From Novosphingobium jiangmenense (GTDB lineage Bacteria; Pseudomonadota; Alphaproteobacteria; Sphingomonadales; Sphingomonadaceae): DNA of 64,000 bases. A program made the translations under genes and the position numbers. Below, in pieces: positions 16,121-24,493 of this stretch. The DNA lies in NCBI RefSeq assembly GCF_015694345.1, contig NZ_JADQDC010000001.1, forward strand, positions 496,001 to 560,000, given 5' to 3'. Every line of letters begins with the position of its first letter. The first letter of the stretch is position 1. Under the pieces are notes generated by a model, which made no database searches, had not been told where the DNA came from, and saw nothing but the letters and a program-made list of their open reading frames with translations.

Positions 16121-17917
16121 TCACACCAATCCCACCGGCACCCGCACCGGCATCTCCAGCAGGTGCTGCGCCATGCTCTTGGCCGCCGCATCGAAGCGCG
16201 GCGAAAGGTTGATCCCGCCGCCTTGCGCATCGTGGGCAAGGAAGTTGATCGCATGGACGCCCGGCACCTCGAACGCCTCGACCCGCGCATTCGCCGGATC
16301 GTCGAACAGGTGGCGATACCAGTCGGTCACCGCATCGACGGTCAGGCTCGCCCGGATCCACGGCAGGTAGTCGGGCTGCCGCGCGATAACGGCCACATTG
16401 AACAACCGCCCCTTGTCGCCACTGCGTGCCCAGGCCAGCCGGATCAGCGGCACGTCGACGAGATCGCCTTCCAGCGCCGCCGCTTGCCCCTCGATCTGCG
16501 GCAAGCGCGCCGGATCGAACCCCGGCGAAACCGGATCGGCAAAGTCCAGCGCCACGCCATCCAGCGCGACCTTCTGAGTCACCCTGTCCCGGCCAATCAG
16601 CCCGAAGAACATCCCCGTCAGCGGGAAGGCCCTCGGCGCAGCGATGATCGGGGCAATAGAGGTGCCGACGCTCATGTTCATGATCGCCGTGGTCTGTTCG
16701 CGCCCGAACAGCATGCACGCCGCCGGATTGGCATGATCGACCACGATCTTGAGCAGAACCTCGCGCGGCGCCAGCGCCTGAGCCCTCGCCCCCCACGCGG
16801 TCTCGGTGCCGATCACCTCGACGTGGCTCTGCCGCCACGGCCCCCAGCCGCGCTCTTCCAGCATGGCCGAAACCCGCTCGAGCAAGGCCTCCGCCGTCCG
16901 CCGCGCCTTGGCCACCGCATCGATCCCGCTCACTGGAATCAGCGCGACCGAGCGCCAGCCATCATCGAACGTCCCGCACAGCTTCAGCGTTTCAGGCGGA
17001 GCATAGCCCCTCGCCCCGCGCACCAGCACCCGGTCCGGACCGACCTGCTCCAGCGTGATCCCGGTGAAGTCGCACACCACGTCGGGCACGATATAGGCGC
17101 GCGGATCGCCGACTTCGTAGAGCAATTGCTCGGCAATCGTGCCGACCGAAACCAGACCGCCGGTGCCTTCGGGCTTGGTCATCACCACGCTGCCATCGGC
17201 ATGGCATTCGCCCACCGGGAAGCCGATGTTCGCCCAGCCTTCAACGTCCTGCCAGTCGGTGAACGTCCCGCCCGTTGCCTGCGCGCCGCATTCCAGCAGG
17301 TGCCCGGCCACGGTCCCCGCCGCCAGCAGGTCAAGGTCGTCCGGACCCCAACCGAATTCGTGGATCAGCGGCCCGAGGATCAGCGCGGAATCGACCACGC
17401 GCCCGGTGATCACCACGTCAGCCCCGGCATCGAGCGCGCGGGCAATGCCGAATGCGCCGATATAGGCGTGCATCCCGATCTCGCCCTCCGGCAGAGGCGC
17501 ACCGCTGTACATGTCTTGCAAGCCCTCGGCGCGAAGCTGCGGCACGAGATGCTCGACATCGTCGCCGGTCACGGTCGCCACGCGAAGCTCCAGCCCCTGC
17601 TCGCGCCCGCGCTGGCGGATCAGTTCGGCCAGCCCTTCCGGATTCATGCCCCCGGCATTGGCGGTGACGCGGATGCCGCGCGCCTTCAGTTCCTTGAGGT
17701 ACGGCCCGATATGGATATCGACGAAATCCGGCAGGAAGCCCGAGCGCGGATCGGCCTGCTTCATCCGCCGGAAGATGCCCATCGCCCCTTCGCCAAGGTA
17801 GTCGAAGGCGAGGTAGTTCAGCCCCTCGACCTTGAGCAGCCCCGGCACGGCAATCGCGCTGTCGTTCAGCGCCCCGCTCGCCCCGCCGATGCGGACGACT
17901 TTCGGGGTGTCAGGCAT
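16121..17917 (-). CDS. AtuA-family (DUF1446) protein with C-terminal AtuA-like domain
   Basis: A 598-residue protein: residues about 1-460 are the DUF1446/AtuA domain (RIGGASGALNDS start, TVTGDDVEHL, ADVVITGRVVDSAL), and the last 110 residues are the small AtuA-like ferredoxin-fold domain (AWARSGDKGRLFNVAV). AtuA is named for acyclic terpene utilisation in Pseudomonas, but its reaction is unknown. The usual partners, geranyl-CoA carboxylase and citronellyl-CoA enzymes, are not in the window. Its ATG overlaps the stop of the KstD-like gene by 8 bp, so the two are coupled. The two-domain form is also found as separate genes in other bacteria. The role in this island is probably tied to the flavoprotein upstream. 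Confidence 0.85.
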   Translation of the reverse strand: MPDTPKVVRIGGASGALNDSAIAVPGLLKVEGLNYLAFDYLGEGAMGIFRRMKQADPRSGFLPDFVDIHIGPYLKELKARGIRVTANAGGMNPEGLAELIRQRGREQGLELRVATVTGDDVEHLVPQLRAEGLQDMYSGAPLPEGEIGMHAYIGAFGIARALDAGADVVITGRVVDSALILGPLIHEFGWGPDDLDLLAAGTVAGHLLECGAQATGGTFTDWQDVEGWANIGFPVGECHADGSVVMTKPEGTGGLVSVGTIAEQLLYEVGDPRAYIVPDVVCDFTGITLEQVGPDRVLVRGARGYAPPETLKLCGTFDDGWRSVALIPVSGIDAVAKARRTAEALLERVSAMLEERGWGPWRQSHVEVIGTETAWGARAQALAPREVLLKIVVDHANPAACMLFGREQTTAIMNMSVGTSIAPIIAAPRAFPLTGMFFGLIGRDRVTQKVALDGVALDFADPVSPGFDPARLPQIEGQAAALEGDLVDVPLIRLAWARSGDKGRLFNVAVIARQPDYLPWIRASLTVDAVTDWYRHLFDDPANARVEAFEVPGVHAINFLAHDAQGGGINLSPRFDAAAKSMAQHLLEMPVRVPVGLV

Positions 17918-19601
17918 TCGCGCCCGTCAATTCGCGCGCGGCGACGTAGCCGAAGGTCATCGCCGGGCCGATCGTGACGCCCGCGCCCGGATAGCTCTCG
18001 CCCATGGCCGAGGCGGCGTTGTTGCCCACGGCATAGAGCCCGGCAATCGGCTGCCCGGCATCGTCCACCACCTGGGCGCGCGCATTGGTGCGCAGGCCGC
18101 CGTTGGTGCCGATGTCGCCGGGGTAGATCGGCAGGGCATAGAACGGCCCCTCTGTCAGCGGGCGCAGGCAGGGGTTGGGCTGGTGGCGATAGTCGCCGTA
18201 CATCTTGTCGTAGGCCGCCTCGCCGCGATGGAATTCGGGGTCCTCGCCCTTGGCCGCGCCAGCATTGAAGCGCGTTACCTGAAGCTCCAGCGCCGCCGGA
18301 TCGACGCCCATCGCCTTGGCCAGTTCGCCAATCGTGCGCCCCTTCTTGAGGATCGACTTGACCGCGCCCGATTGCAGCCAGTCGGGCACCAGTGGCAGCA
18401 GCGGCCCCATCGGGAACTGGTGGCGATACTTGTGGTCGAACACCATCCAGCTGGGCGAAGCATCGCCGAACTCGCGCTGCCGCCGCGCCATCTGCTGGCC
18501 GACGACATGGTAGGACGCCGCCTCGTTGAGGTAACGCTGGCCTTTCTGGTTGACCATGATGCACCCCGGCAGCGCGCGCTCGATCGTGCAGAGCCTCCCG
18601 CGATCCTCGCCGGGGACGTAGAACACCGGCGCGGCCCAGGCCGAATGCATGTTCATCGTGCCCGCGCCCACGGCCTGCCCGGCCCGGATCGCATCGCCGG
18701 TATTGCTGGTCACCCCGCCCGAAGCCCAGGCCTTGTTGTAGAGCGGCGCATTGGCATCGCGCATCTGCTGGTTCTTGTCGAACCCGCCCGCCGCCAGCAC
18801 AACGCCCTTGCGCGCGCGGATGGCAAAAGGCTTGCCGTCCTTCTCGACGACCAGCCCGACGACGCGGCCGTTCTCGGTCACCAGTTCCTGCATCGGCGTC
18901 TTGAGCCACACCGGCACGCCCGCCTCGTTGAGCGCAACGCGCAAACCGCCCGTCAGCGCATTGCCCAGCGTCAGCCGCCGGTCCTTGCGCGAAGTGAAGC
19001 GCAGCGGCCAGTCGAGCCAGTACTTGGCCATGTTTTTCGCAAGGCCGGTCAGCCAGCCGGGACCGCGATAAAGCAGCTGGTAGGTCTCGGCGAAAGTCCA
19101 GTTGAGGTAGCCGAACAGGCTCGCTGCGGGCGAGGGAAGTCGCTGCGTTTTCAGATCGTTACCCAGCAGCGTGCCGTCGAACATTTCGGGCAGGTGGGTG
19201 CGGTAGCCGGTGACCGATCCGCCGGGATTCTCTGCGTGGTAATCGGGATAGGGCTGCGAGGTGTAGGTGACGCCGGTGTTGGCGGTTACCCAGCGCAGCA
19301 TCGGCGCGGCGTTCTCGACATAGGCGCGGATGTTCTCGTCGGGCACGTTGTCGGCGGAAAGGGCGCGGACGTACTTGAAGGCATCGTCGAGATTGTCTTC
19401 GAATCCCAGTGCCTTGGCCTGATCGCTCCCCGGAATCCAGATCCCGCCGCCCGAGGTGGCGCTGGTCCCGCCCCAGAGCTTGTCCTTCTCCACCACCAGC
19501 ACCTGCGCATGGTTCTTCGCCGCCACCAGCGCACTGAGCATCCCGCCCGCGCCCGAGCCCACGACGACGACGTCGACTTCCATTTGCCAGTTCACGCCCA
19601 T
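17910..19601 (-). CDS. 3-Ketosteroid-delta1-dehydrogenase-like FAD flavoprotein
   Basis: A 563-residue flavoprotein of the fumarate reductase/KstD superfamily. The N-terminus has the FAD Rossmann motif GSGAGG, then ATSGGGIWIPG as in KstD. The C-terminus carries YAVGNNAASAMGESYPGAG followed by TIGPAMTFGY; the Tyr and second Gly of SYPGAG match the catalytic Tyr/Gly pair of known KstD enzymes. KstD removes 1,2-hydrogens from 3-oxo rings. Related enzymes act on other cyclic ketones, so the steroid assignment is likely but not sure. The ATG at 19601 has CAGGA 6 bases upstream. It is divergent from the EthD-like gene and overlaps the AtuA-family gene. Confidence 0.8.
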   Translation of the reverse strand: MGVNWQMEVDVVVVGSGAGGMLSALVAAKNHAQVLVVEKDKLWGGTSATSGGGIWIPGSDQAKALGFEDNLDDAFKYVRALSADNVPDENIRAYVENAAPMLRWVTANTGVTYTSQPYPDYHAENPGGSVTGYRTHLPEMFDGTLLGNDLKTQRLPSPAASLFGYLNWTFAETYQLLYRGPGWLTGLAKNMAKYWLDWPLRFTSRKDRRLTLGNALTGGLRVALNEAGVPVWLKTPMQELVTENGRVVGLVVEKDGKPFAIRARKGVVLAAGGFDKNQQMRDANAPLYNKAWASGGVTSNTGDAIRAGQAVGAGTMNMHSAWAAPVFYVPGEDRGRLCTIERALPGCIMVNQKGQRYLNEAASYHVVGQQMARRQREFGDASPSWMVFDHKYRHQFPMGPLLPLVPDWLQSGAVKSILKKGRTIGELAKAMGVDPAALELQVTRFNAGAAKGEDPEFHRGEAAYDKMYGDYRHQPNPCLRPLTEGPFYALPIYPGDIGTNGGLRTNARAQVVDDAGQPIAGLYAVGNNAASAMGESYPGAGVTIGPAMTFGYVAARELTGANA

Positions 19602-19691
19602 GATTATCCTGCCAGCGGGGCGCAAGCCGCGCCCTCTCTCCCGAAATTTGACGCAAACGTCGGCCAGACTTGCGCATCTGTCAACTCCATG

Positions 19692-19717
19692 CGTAGAATG
19701 ATTGCGAAGATTCTACG
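19692..19717. promoter_or_regulatory. Operator-like inverted repeat CGTAGAAT-N10-ATTCTACG
   Basis: Perfect 8-base arms with a 10-base spacer in the 144-bp region between the KstD-like and EthD-like genes. The left arm is part of an ATGCGTAG octamer (19689-19696) also found upstream of genes at 24593, 47514 (minus) and 52896. The spacing places one face of DNA for a dimeric regulator, possibly the AraC protein two genes downstream. Nearby TTGACGCAAACGTCGG at 19648-19663 may be a second site. Confidence 0.55.
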
Positions 19718-19745
19718 AAGAATCTGTATGGGAGAGAGCAACGCG

Positions 19746-20489
19746 ATGGAAAAGGTCATCGCCGCACTGTGGGCACCGCCGGGCGAAAGCCGCGAGGAAT
19801 ACGGCGCGCGCCTGCTCGAAACGCTGCCGCAGGCGCTGGTTTCCGCAGGCGCCAGCCGTGTGCGCCTCAACATTCGCGATGCCACGGTAGCGCCGGGTGA
19901 GGCATTGGTCCAGCAGTGGCAGGCCCCGCAACAGGCCGCCATCGCGCAGTTCTGGATGCCGTCCGCCAACGCCCGTTTCCGGGGCGAGGTCGACGCCGCC
20001 CTTGCCGCGCACAGCGCGTGGTTCGCCGCGTGGCTGGTCTGCGAATCGGAGATCATCCCGAACACCGCGCATCCGTGTTCTGCAAATGTTTCCCCGGGGA
20101 AACATCCAACACCTCCCGAACGCACCTGGGGCTGGAGCCAGGCGAGCTTCATCTCGTTCCGCCCGGACCTGACCCGCGAAGCCGCCATCGCGCACTGGCA
20201 TTCGCACCACACCCGCGTGGCGATCGAGACACAGGCGAATTTCGAGTACGTCCAGAACCTGATCGTCCGGCCCCTCACCGAGGGCGCCCCCGCTTACAGC
20301 GCTTTCGTGGAAGAGTGCTTTCCGATCAAAGCCTTGAATGAACCCGAAGCGTTCTTCGATGCGGTCGGCAATCCGGCCAAGTTCAAGACCAACCTCGATG
20401 CGATGATGGACAGCTGCCACGCTTTCCTCGACTTCACCCGCAACGACATCATCCCCTCCTCGCAGTTCGATTTCGCGCACCTGGGCTGA
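19746..20489 (+). CDS. EthD-domain containing protein
   Basis: A 247-residue protein with EthD-like dimeric alpha-beta barrel features in the second half: FRPDLTREAAIAHWHSHHTRVA, then a C-terminal FxxAVGxPxKFKT-like segment. The first half may be a degenerate second copy of the fold. EthD proteins are accessory to oxygenase pathways, and their reaction is unclear. The ATG at 19746 has GGGAGAG 9 bases upstream; ATG at 19728 has none. Residues about 115-130 (around SANVSPGKH) look like an inserted loop and are encoded by a 20-bp perfect palindrome at 20086-20105. It heads an operon with an AraC regulator and an SDR. Confidence 0.7.
   Translation: MEKVIAALWAPPGESREEYGARLLETLPQALVSAGASRVRLNIRDATVAPGEALVQQWQAPQQAAIAQFWMPSANARFRGEVDAALAAHSAWFAAWLVCESEIIPNTAHPCSANVSPGKHPTPPERTWGWSQASFISFRPDLTREAAIAHWHSHHTRVAIETQANFEYVQNLIVRPLTEGAPAYSAFVEECFPIKALNEPEAFFDAVGNPAKFKTNLDAMMDSCHAFLDFTRNDIIPSSQFDFAHLG
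20086..20105. repeat. 20-bp perfect palindrome inside the EthD-like gene
   Basis: ATGTTTCCCCGGGGAAACAT is fully self-complementary and in frame within the coding region. Its outer TGTTTC/GAAACA halves match ParB-site half-sites, but the CCGG centre differs from the CACGTG centre of parS, so I call it only a palindrome. Confidence 0.7.
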
Positions 20490-20492
20490 CCC

Positions 20493-21368
20493 ATGGCAGC
20501 GCCCGAGCACCTGATCCTCGCCTCGGCGAGCACGCCTGCGGGCCGGGCCGAGCTGGTCGAGATGCACTGGCCGGCGCTCGTCGCCTTCGCCGCGCGCGAG
20601 GAGCGGCTGGTGCTCGAACTCGCCCTGCCGCCCCATGCGCTGAGCGCATCGGTGTGCCTGCCCGAGATCGACGCCGACCGCCGCTTCATCGCCAGCGCCC
20701 TTTTCGCCAGGCTGCCCGGCGTGCTGGTCGAAGGCCGCGCCGAAGGCGGCACGGTGCAGGCGGTGCGGCTGACCATCGACGATGCCCGCGCCGCTGCGAT
20801 CCTGCCCGAGAGCGCGCCCTCGCCCGACCTGCTGCGCGCGCTGATGGCGATCCAGTGCGACATGCTGCGGCAGGTGATGGAAATGCTCGGGCGCGAACTT
20901 GCCCGTCCCGATGGTGGCGATGCCGGGGTGCTGGCCTCGCTTGCGGACCTCGCCGTGCTGTCGCTGGGCCGGGTGATCGCCGAGGAGGCGCGCGGCACCA
21001 CCTCCCCTGGCCTTGCGCCGTGGCAGTTCCGCCGCATCCGCGAGCGGATCGAGGCGCCCGGCGCTGCCCCGCTCGCGGCAGAGCTCGCCGAGTTGTGCGG
21101 GATCAGCGTGCGCCATCTTCACCGCCAGTTCCACGCGCTGACCGGGCGCTCGGTCGCCGATTATGTCGAAGCGGCGCGGATCGACCGGGCCAAGCGCCTG
21201 CTCGCCACGCCTGACCGCGCGGTTGGCGCCGTGGCGCGCGATTGCGGCTTTTCCCATGCGCAGAGCTTTGCCCGCGCCTTTCGCCGTTCCACCGGCATGA
21301 CGCCGCTCGCCTTCCGCCAGCAGCGCCGCCACACCATCTCGCAGGATCACAAGAGGATGCATCCATGA
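20493..21368 (+). CDS. AraC-family transcriptional regulator
   Basis: A 291-residue regulator. The C-terminal 100 residues carry the two AraC helix-turn-helix motifs: LAELCGISVRHLHRQFHALTG and then VAxxCGFSHAQSFARAFRRSTG, with the usual P-x-x-FR ending. The N-terminal 190 residues are probably the effector domain and do not match the arabinose cupin clearly. It starts 4 bp after the EthD-like stop and overlaps the following SDR by four bases (ATGA), so it is made with both. Candidate targets are the divergent region at 19602-19745 and other promoters with the ATGCGTAG octamer. Confidence 0.9.
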   Translation: MAAPEHLILASASTPAGRAELVEMHWPALVAFAAREERLVLELALPPHALSASVCLPEIDADRRFIASALFARLPGVLVEGRAEGGTVQAVRLTIDDARAAAILPESAPSPDLLRALMAIQCDMLRQVMEMLGRELARPDGGDAGVLASLADLAVLSLGRVIAEEARGTTSPGLAPWQFRRIRERIEAPGAAPLAAELAELCGISVRHLHRQFHALTGRSVADYVEAARIDRAKRLLATPDRAVGAVARDCGFSHAQSFARAFRRSTGMTPLAFRQQRRHTISQDHKRMHP

Positions 21369-22237
21369 CCCAACCGAAAATCGCACTCGTGACCGGCGCC
21401 AGCCGCGGCGCAGGCGCCGGCATCGCGCGCGGCTTTGGCGAGATGGGCTACACCGTCTACGTCACCGGCCGCACCGTCACGCCCGGCGATGCCAAGGGCT
21501 GGGACGGCACCGTCCTGCCCGGTACCGTTTCCGAAACCGCGCAGAAGATCACCGAGAACGGCGGCAAGGGCATTCCGGTCGTCTGCGATCATGCCGACGA
21601 TGCCAGCGTCGCCCGCGTGTTCGAGCAGATCATGGACGAGCAGGGCCGCCTCGACGTGCTGGTCAACAATGCTGCCTACATGCACCACCAGCTGATCGAC
21701 AAGGCGCCGTTCTGGGAGAAGGAACTCGACGCCCAGAAGATCCTCGATGTCGGCCTGCGCAGCGCCTATGTGGCGAGCTGGCATGCGGCGAAGATCATGG
21801 TGCCGCAGAAGTCCGGCCTGATCGCGATGACCTCCTCGTTCGGCGCAAGCTGCTACATGCACGGCCCCGCCTATGGCGCGCAAAAGGCCGGGCTCGACAA
21901 GCTGGCGCATGACATGGAGCACGATTTCCGGGGCACCGGGGTGATCGCCGTCTCGCTCTGGCTCGGCCCGCAATTGACCGAACGCGCGCTGATCGCGGCC
22001 AAGACCAACCCGGAGCAGTACGAAGGCTTCCTGTCGATGGCCGAGAACCCCGAGTTCTCCGCCCACGTCCTTGCCGCCATCGACCAGGCCCCGAACCGTG
22101 ACGAGCTTTCCGGCCAGACGCTGATCGTGGCCGAGATCGCCAGGGAACTCGGCGTGACCGACCGTGGCCACGACCGCCCTTCGCACCGCGAAATGCTCGG
22201 CAGCCCGCGTCCGAAGAACCCGGCGGCGGTTTATTGA
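21365..22237 (+). CDS. SDR family oxidoreductase
   Basis: A 290-residue SDR. Motifs seen are TGASRGAG, a Gly-Arg after the second strand (VTGRT), which favours NADP(H), NNAA in place of NNAG, the catalytic serine in MTSSFG, and YGAQK. Its length and an extra loop between the first helix and NNAA are larger than in classical SDRs. The ATG overlaps the AraC stop (ATGA). It ends with a proline-rich tail and a repeat element follows. It probably reduces a ring ketone in the pathway controlled by the AraC protein. Confidence 0.87.
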   Translation: MTQPKIALVTGASRGAGAGIARGFGEMGYTVYVTGRTVTPGDAKGWDGTVLPGTVSETAQKITENGGKGIPVVCDHADDASVARVFEQIMDEQGRLDVLVNNAAYMHHQLIDKAPFWEKELDAQKILDVGLRSAYVASWHAAKIMVPQKSGLIAMTSSFGASCYMHGPAYGAQKAGLDKLAHDMEHDFRGTGVIAVSLWLGPQLTERALIAAKTNPEQYEGFLSMAENPEFSAHVLAAIDQAPNRDELSGQTLIVAEIARELGVTDRGHDRPSHREMLGSPRPKNPAAVY

Positions 22238-22255
22238 TCAACGGCTATTCAGCCT

Positions 22256-22340
22256 CGTCATTGCGAGGAGCGTAGCGACGAAGCAATCCAGAGCGTCATC
22301 GCAAATCGCTCTGGATTGCTTCGCTCCGCTCGCAATGACG
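22256..22340. repeat. Interspersed inverted repeat, copy B
   Basis: CGTCATTGCGAGGAG ... CTCGCAATGACG with inner CAATCCAGAGCG/CGCTCTGGATTG arms, between an SDR and the P450 gene. It may end the SDR transcript or fold within a longer one. Confidence 0.85.
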
Positions 22341-22505
22341 AAGTGTTCTGGCGTGGGTGCTTGAACGCCCATAGCAAGTCCGCCCGATGATCCCCACCGG
22401 ATCATCCCGCGATACCCAAACCCGCGAGGGACTTGCACCGCCCCCCGCGCCCCATACGCTTCGCCGGTTCGAGCCGGAGCAACCGGCCGTGCGGGGAGAT
22501 GATCG

Positions 22506-23924
22506 ATGGCGAGTGCAGCACCGGGTGCAGATGGCCTTCCCTTGCTCGATGGCGGCGTGCCGCTGCTCGGGCATCTTGCGCAGTTCTTCCGTGATCCCGT
22601 TTCGGTCCTGAAACGCGGCTACCGTTCCAAGGGGCGGATGTTCGCGATGAACTTCATGGGCCAGCGCATGAACGTGATGCTGGGGCCGGAGCACAACCGC
22701 TTCTTCTTCGAGGAAACCGACAAGCTGCTCTCGATCCGGGAGTCGATGCCGTTCTTCCTCAAGATGTTCTCGCCCGAGTTCTACTCCTTCGCCGAGATGG
22801 ACGAGTACCTGCGCCAGCGCGCAATCATCATGCCCCGGTTCAAGGCGGCATCGATGAAGCAGTACGTGCCGGTGATGGTCGAGGAATCGCTGAACCTCGT
22901 CAGCCGGCTTGGCGACGAGGGCGAGTTTGATCTGATCCCGACGCTGGGGCCAGTGGTAATGGACATCGCCGCGCACAGCTTCATGGGGCGCGAGTTCCAC
23001 GAGAAGCTGGGCCACGAATTCTTCGAGCTGTTCCGCGACTTTTCGGGCGGCATGGAGTTCGTCCTGCCGCTGTGGCTGCCGACGCCCAAGATGGTGAAAA
23101 GCCAGCGCGCGAAGAAGAAGCTGCACGCGATCCTGCAATCGTGGATCGACAAGCGCCGCGCCGCCCCGCTCGATCCGCCCGACTTCTTCCAGACGATGAT
23201 CGAGACGAAGTATCCCGATGGCCGCGCCGTGCCCGACGAGATCATCCGCCACCTGATCCTGCTGCTGGTCTGGGCGGGGCACGAGACAACTGCCGGACAG
23301 GTCAGCTGGGCGCTGGCCGACCTCCTCCAGAACCCTGGCTACCAGCAGGTGCTGCGCGATGAAATCACCGGCCTGATCGGCGGCAGCGACGGCTCTGGCC
23401 TGGGCTGGGAGCAGGCCGTGGCGATGGAGAAGATGGACCTTGCCCTGCGCGAGACCGAGCGGCTCCACCCGGTGGCCTACATGCTCAGCCGCAAGGCCAA
23501 TGCCGATATCGAGCGCGAGGGCTATCGCATCCGCAAGGGCGAGTTCGTGCTGCTCGCCCCCTCGGTCAGCCACCGCATGGAAGAGACCTTCCGCAACGCC
23601 GATGCCTATGACCCTGAACGCTTCAACCCGCAGAACCCCGATGCGCAGATCGAGAGCAATTCGCTGATCGGCTTCGGCGGCGGCGTCCACCGCTGCGCCG
23701 GCGTGAACTTCGCGCGCATGGAAATGAAGGTGCTGGTGGCGATCCTGCTGCAGAACTTCGACATGGAGCTGATGGACGAGGTGAAGCCCATCGCGGGTGC
23801 CTCGACCTACTGGCCGGCCCAGCCCTGCCGCGTGCGCTACAAGCGGCGCAAGCTGGACGGCGCAGGCGCGAGTGCCGATGTTGCCGCGCTGGCCAAGGCC
23901 GCCGGTTGCCCGGCCCACGCTTGA
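22506..23924 (+). CDS. Cytochrome P450
   Basis: A 472-residue P450 with no N-terminal membrane anchor, so soluble. It shows the I-helix oxygen-binding motif AGHETT at residues 257-262, the ExxR motif ETER, and the heme loop FGGGVHRCAG with the ligand Cys at position 397. The FGGGVHRCAG form and the overall look resemble the CYP51-like and related bacterial families, but I cannot assign a family. It hydroxylates a C-H bond using two electrons delivered by a ferredoxin; the [2Fe-2S] ferredoxin gene at 24057 is the likely donor. No ferredoxin reductase is in the window. About 20 residues after the last motif (Ala-rich, ending CPAHA) form a flexible tail. Confidence 0.92.
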   Translation: MASAAPGADGLPLLDGGVPLLGHLAQFFRDPVSVLKRGYRSKGRMFAMNFMGQRMNVMLGPEHNRFFFEETDKLLSIRESMPFFLKMFSPEFYSFAEMDEYLRQRAIIMPRFKAASMKQYVPVMVEESLNLVSRLGDEGEFDLIPTLGPVVMDIAAHSFMGREFHEKLGHEFFELFRDFSGGMEFVLPLWLPTPKMVKSQRAKKKLHAILQSWIDKRRAAPLDPPDFFQTMIETKYPDGRAVPDEIIRHLILLLVWAGHETTAGQVSWALADLLQNPGYQQVLRDEITGLIGGSDGSGLGWEQAVAMEKMDLALRETERLHPVAYMLSRKANADIEREGYRIRKGEFVLLAPSVSHRMEETFRNADAYDPERFNPQNPDAQIESNSLIGFGGGVHRCAGVNFARMEMKVLVAILLQNFDMELMDEVKPIAGASTYWPAQPCRVRYKRRKLDGAGASADVAALAKAAGCPAHA

Positions 23925-23937
23925 TCAACCCGGCTTT

Positions 23938-24022
23938 CGTCATTGCGAGCGGAGCGAAGCAATCCAGAGCGATTTGCGATGACGCTCTGGATTGCTTCGT
24001 CGCTTCGCTCCTCGCAATGACG
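23938..24022. repeat. Interspersed inverted repeat, copy C
   Basis: CGTCATTGCGAGCGGAGCG ... CTCGCAATGACG around CAATCCAGAGCG/CGCTCTGGATTG arms. It lies between the P450 and ferredoxin genes, which are otherwise a natural pair; it does not interrupt either. Confidence 0.85.
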
Positions 24023-24056
24023 AGGTAATGGGAACAGGGACGGTAAAGGGAGATCC

Positions 24057-24389
24057 ATGGCCAAGGTGACTTTCGTCCAGCCCGATGGAACGGCGCGGAC
24101 TTGCGTGAACTTCGAGGGCATGACCCTGATGCAGCTGGCGGTCGGCAACCTTGTCGACGGCATCGACGCGCTGTGCGGCGGGATGATGCAGTGCGCGACC
24201 TGCCATTGCTGGATCGACCCGGACTGGCTCGACCGCACCGGCGCGGCGCGGCCCGAGGAGCGCGAAATGCTCGAGGCGATCGAGGGCGTGGAAGTGCGCC
24301 CGAACAGCCGCCTGTCCTGCCAGGTCCAGCTGGGCGAGGAGCTTGACGGGCTGGTTGTGCATATCCCGGCGGAGCAACCGGGAATTTAA
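24057..24389 (+). CDS. [2Fe-2S] adrenodoxin-type ferredoxin
   Basis: A 110-residue ferredoxin. The cluster ligands are C40, C46, C49 and C88, the Cx5Cx2C...C pattern of plant/vertebrate-type [2Fe-2S] ferredoxins; two extra Cys (C16, C51) are present. The loop between C40 and C46 reads GGMMQ where most family members have a smaller xxGxC loop. AAAGGGAG precedes the ATG. It lies 132 bp after the P450 and is its likely electron donor. It could also serve the Rieske oxygenases. A matching reductase must be supplied from elsewhere. Confidence 0.9.
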   Translation: MAKVTFVQPDGTARTCVNFEGMTLMQLAVGNLVDGIDALCGGMMQCATCHCWIDPDWLDRTGAARPEEREMLEAIEGVEVRPNSRLSCQVQLGEELDGLVVHIPAEQPGI

Positions 24390-24397
24390 CGGGCCCT

Positions 24398-24475
24398 CGT
24401 CATTGCGAGCGTAGCGAAGCAACCCAGGGCGTCGCTGCGCCGCCACTGGATTGCTTCGCTACGCTCGCAATGACG
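24398..24475. repeat. Interspersed inverted repeat, copy D (diverged centre)
   Basis: CGTCATTGCGAGCGTAGCGAAGCAA ... TTGCTTCGCTACGCTCGCAATGACG, with very long outer arms and a more diverged inner part than the other copies. Confidence 0.85.
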
Positions 24476-24493
24476 AAACTAACCGTCCCTCTC

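Noticed and set aside
16163-17977. 604-codon plus-strand open frame
   Set aside because: Antisense to the AtuA-family gene; His/Arg/Pro-rich shadow without domains.
20086-20105. parS site
   Set aside because: The outer halves match, but the centre is CCCCGGGG rather than CACGTG and the whole is 2 bp longer, so the call is not supported.
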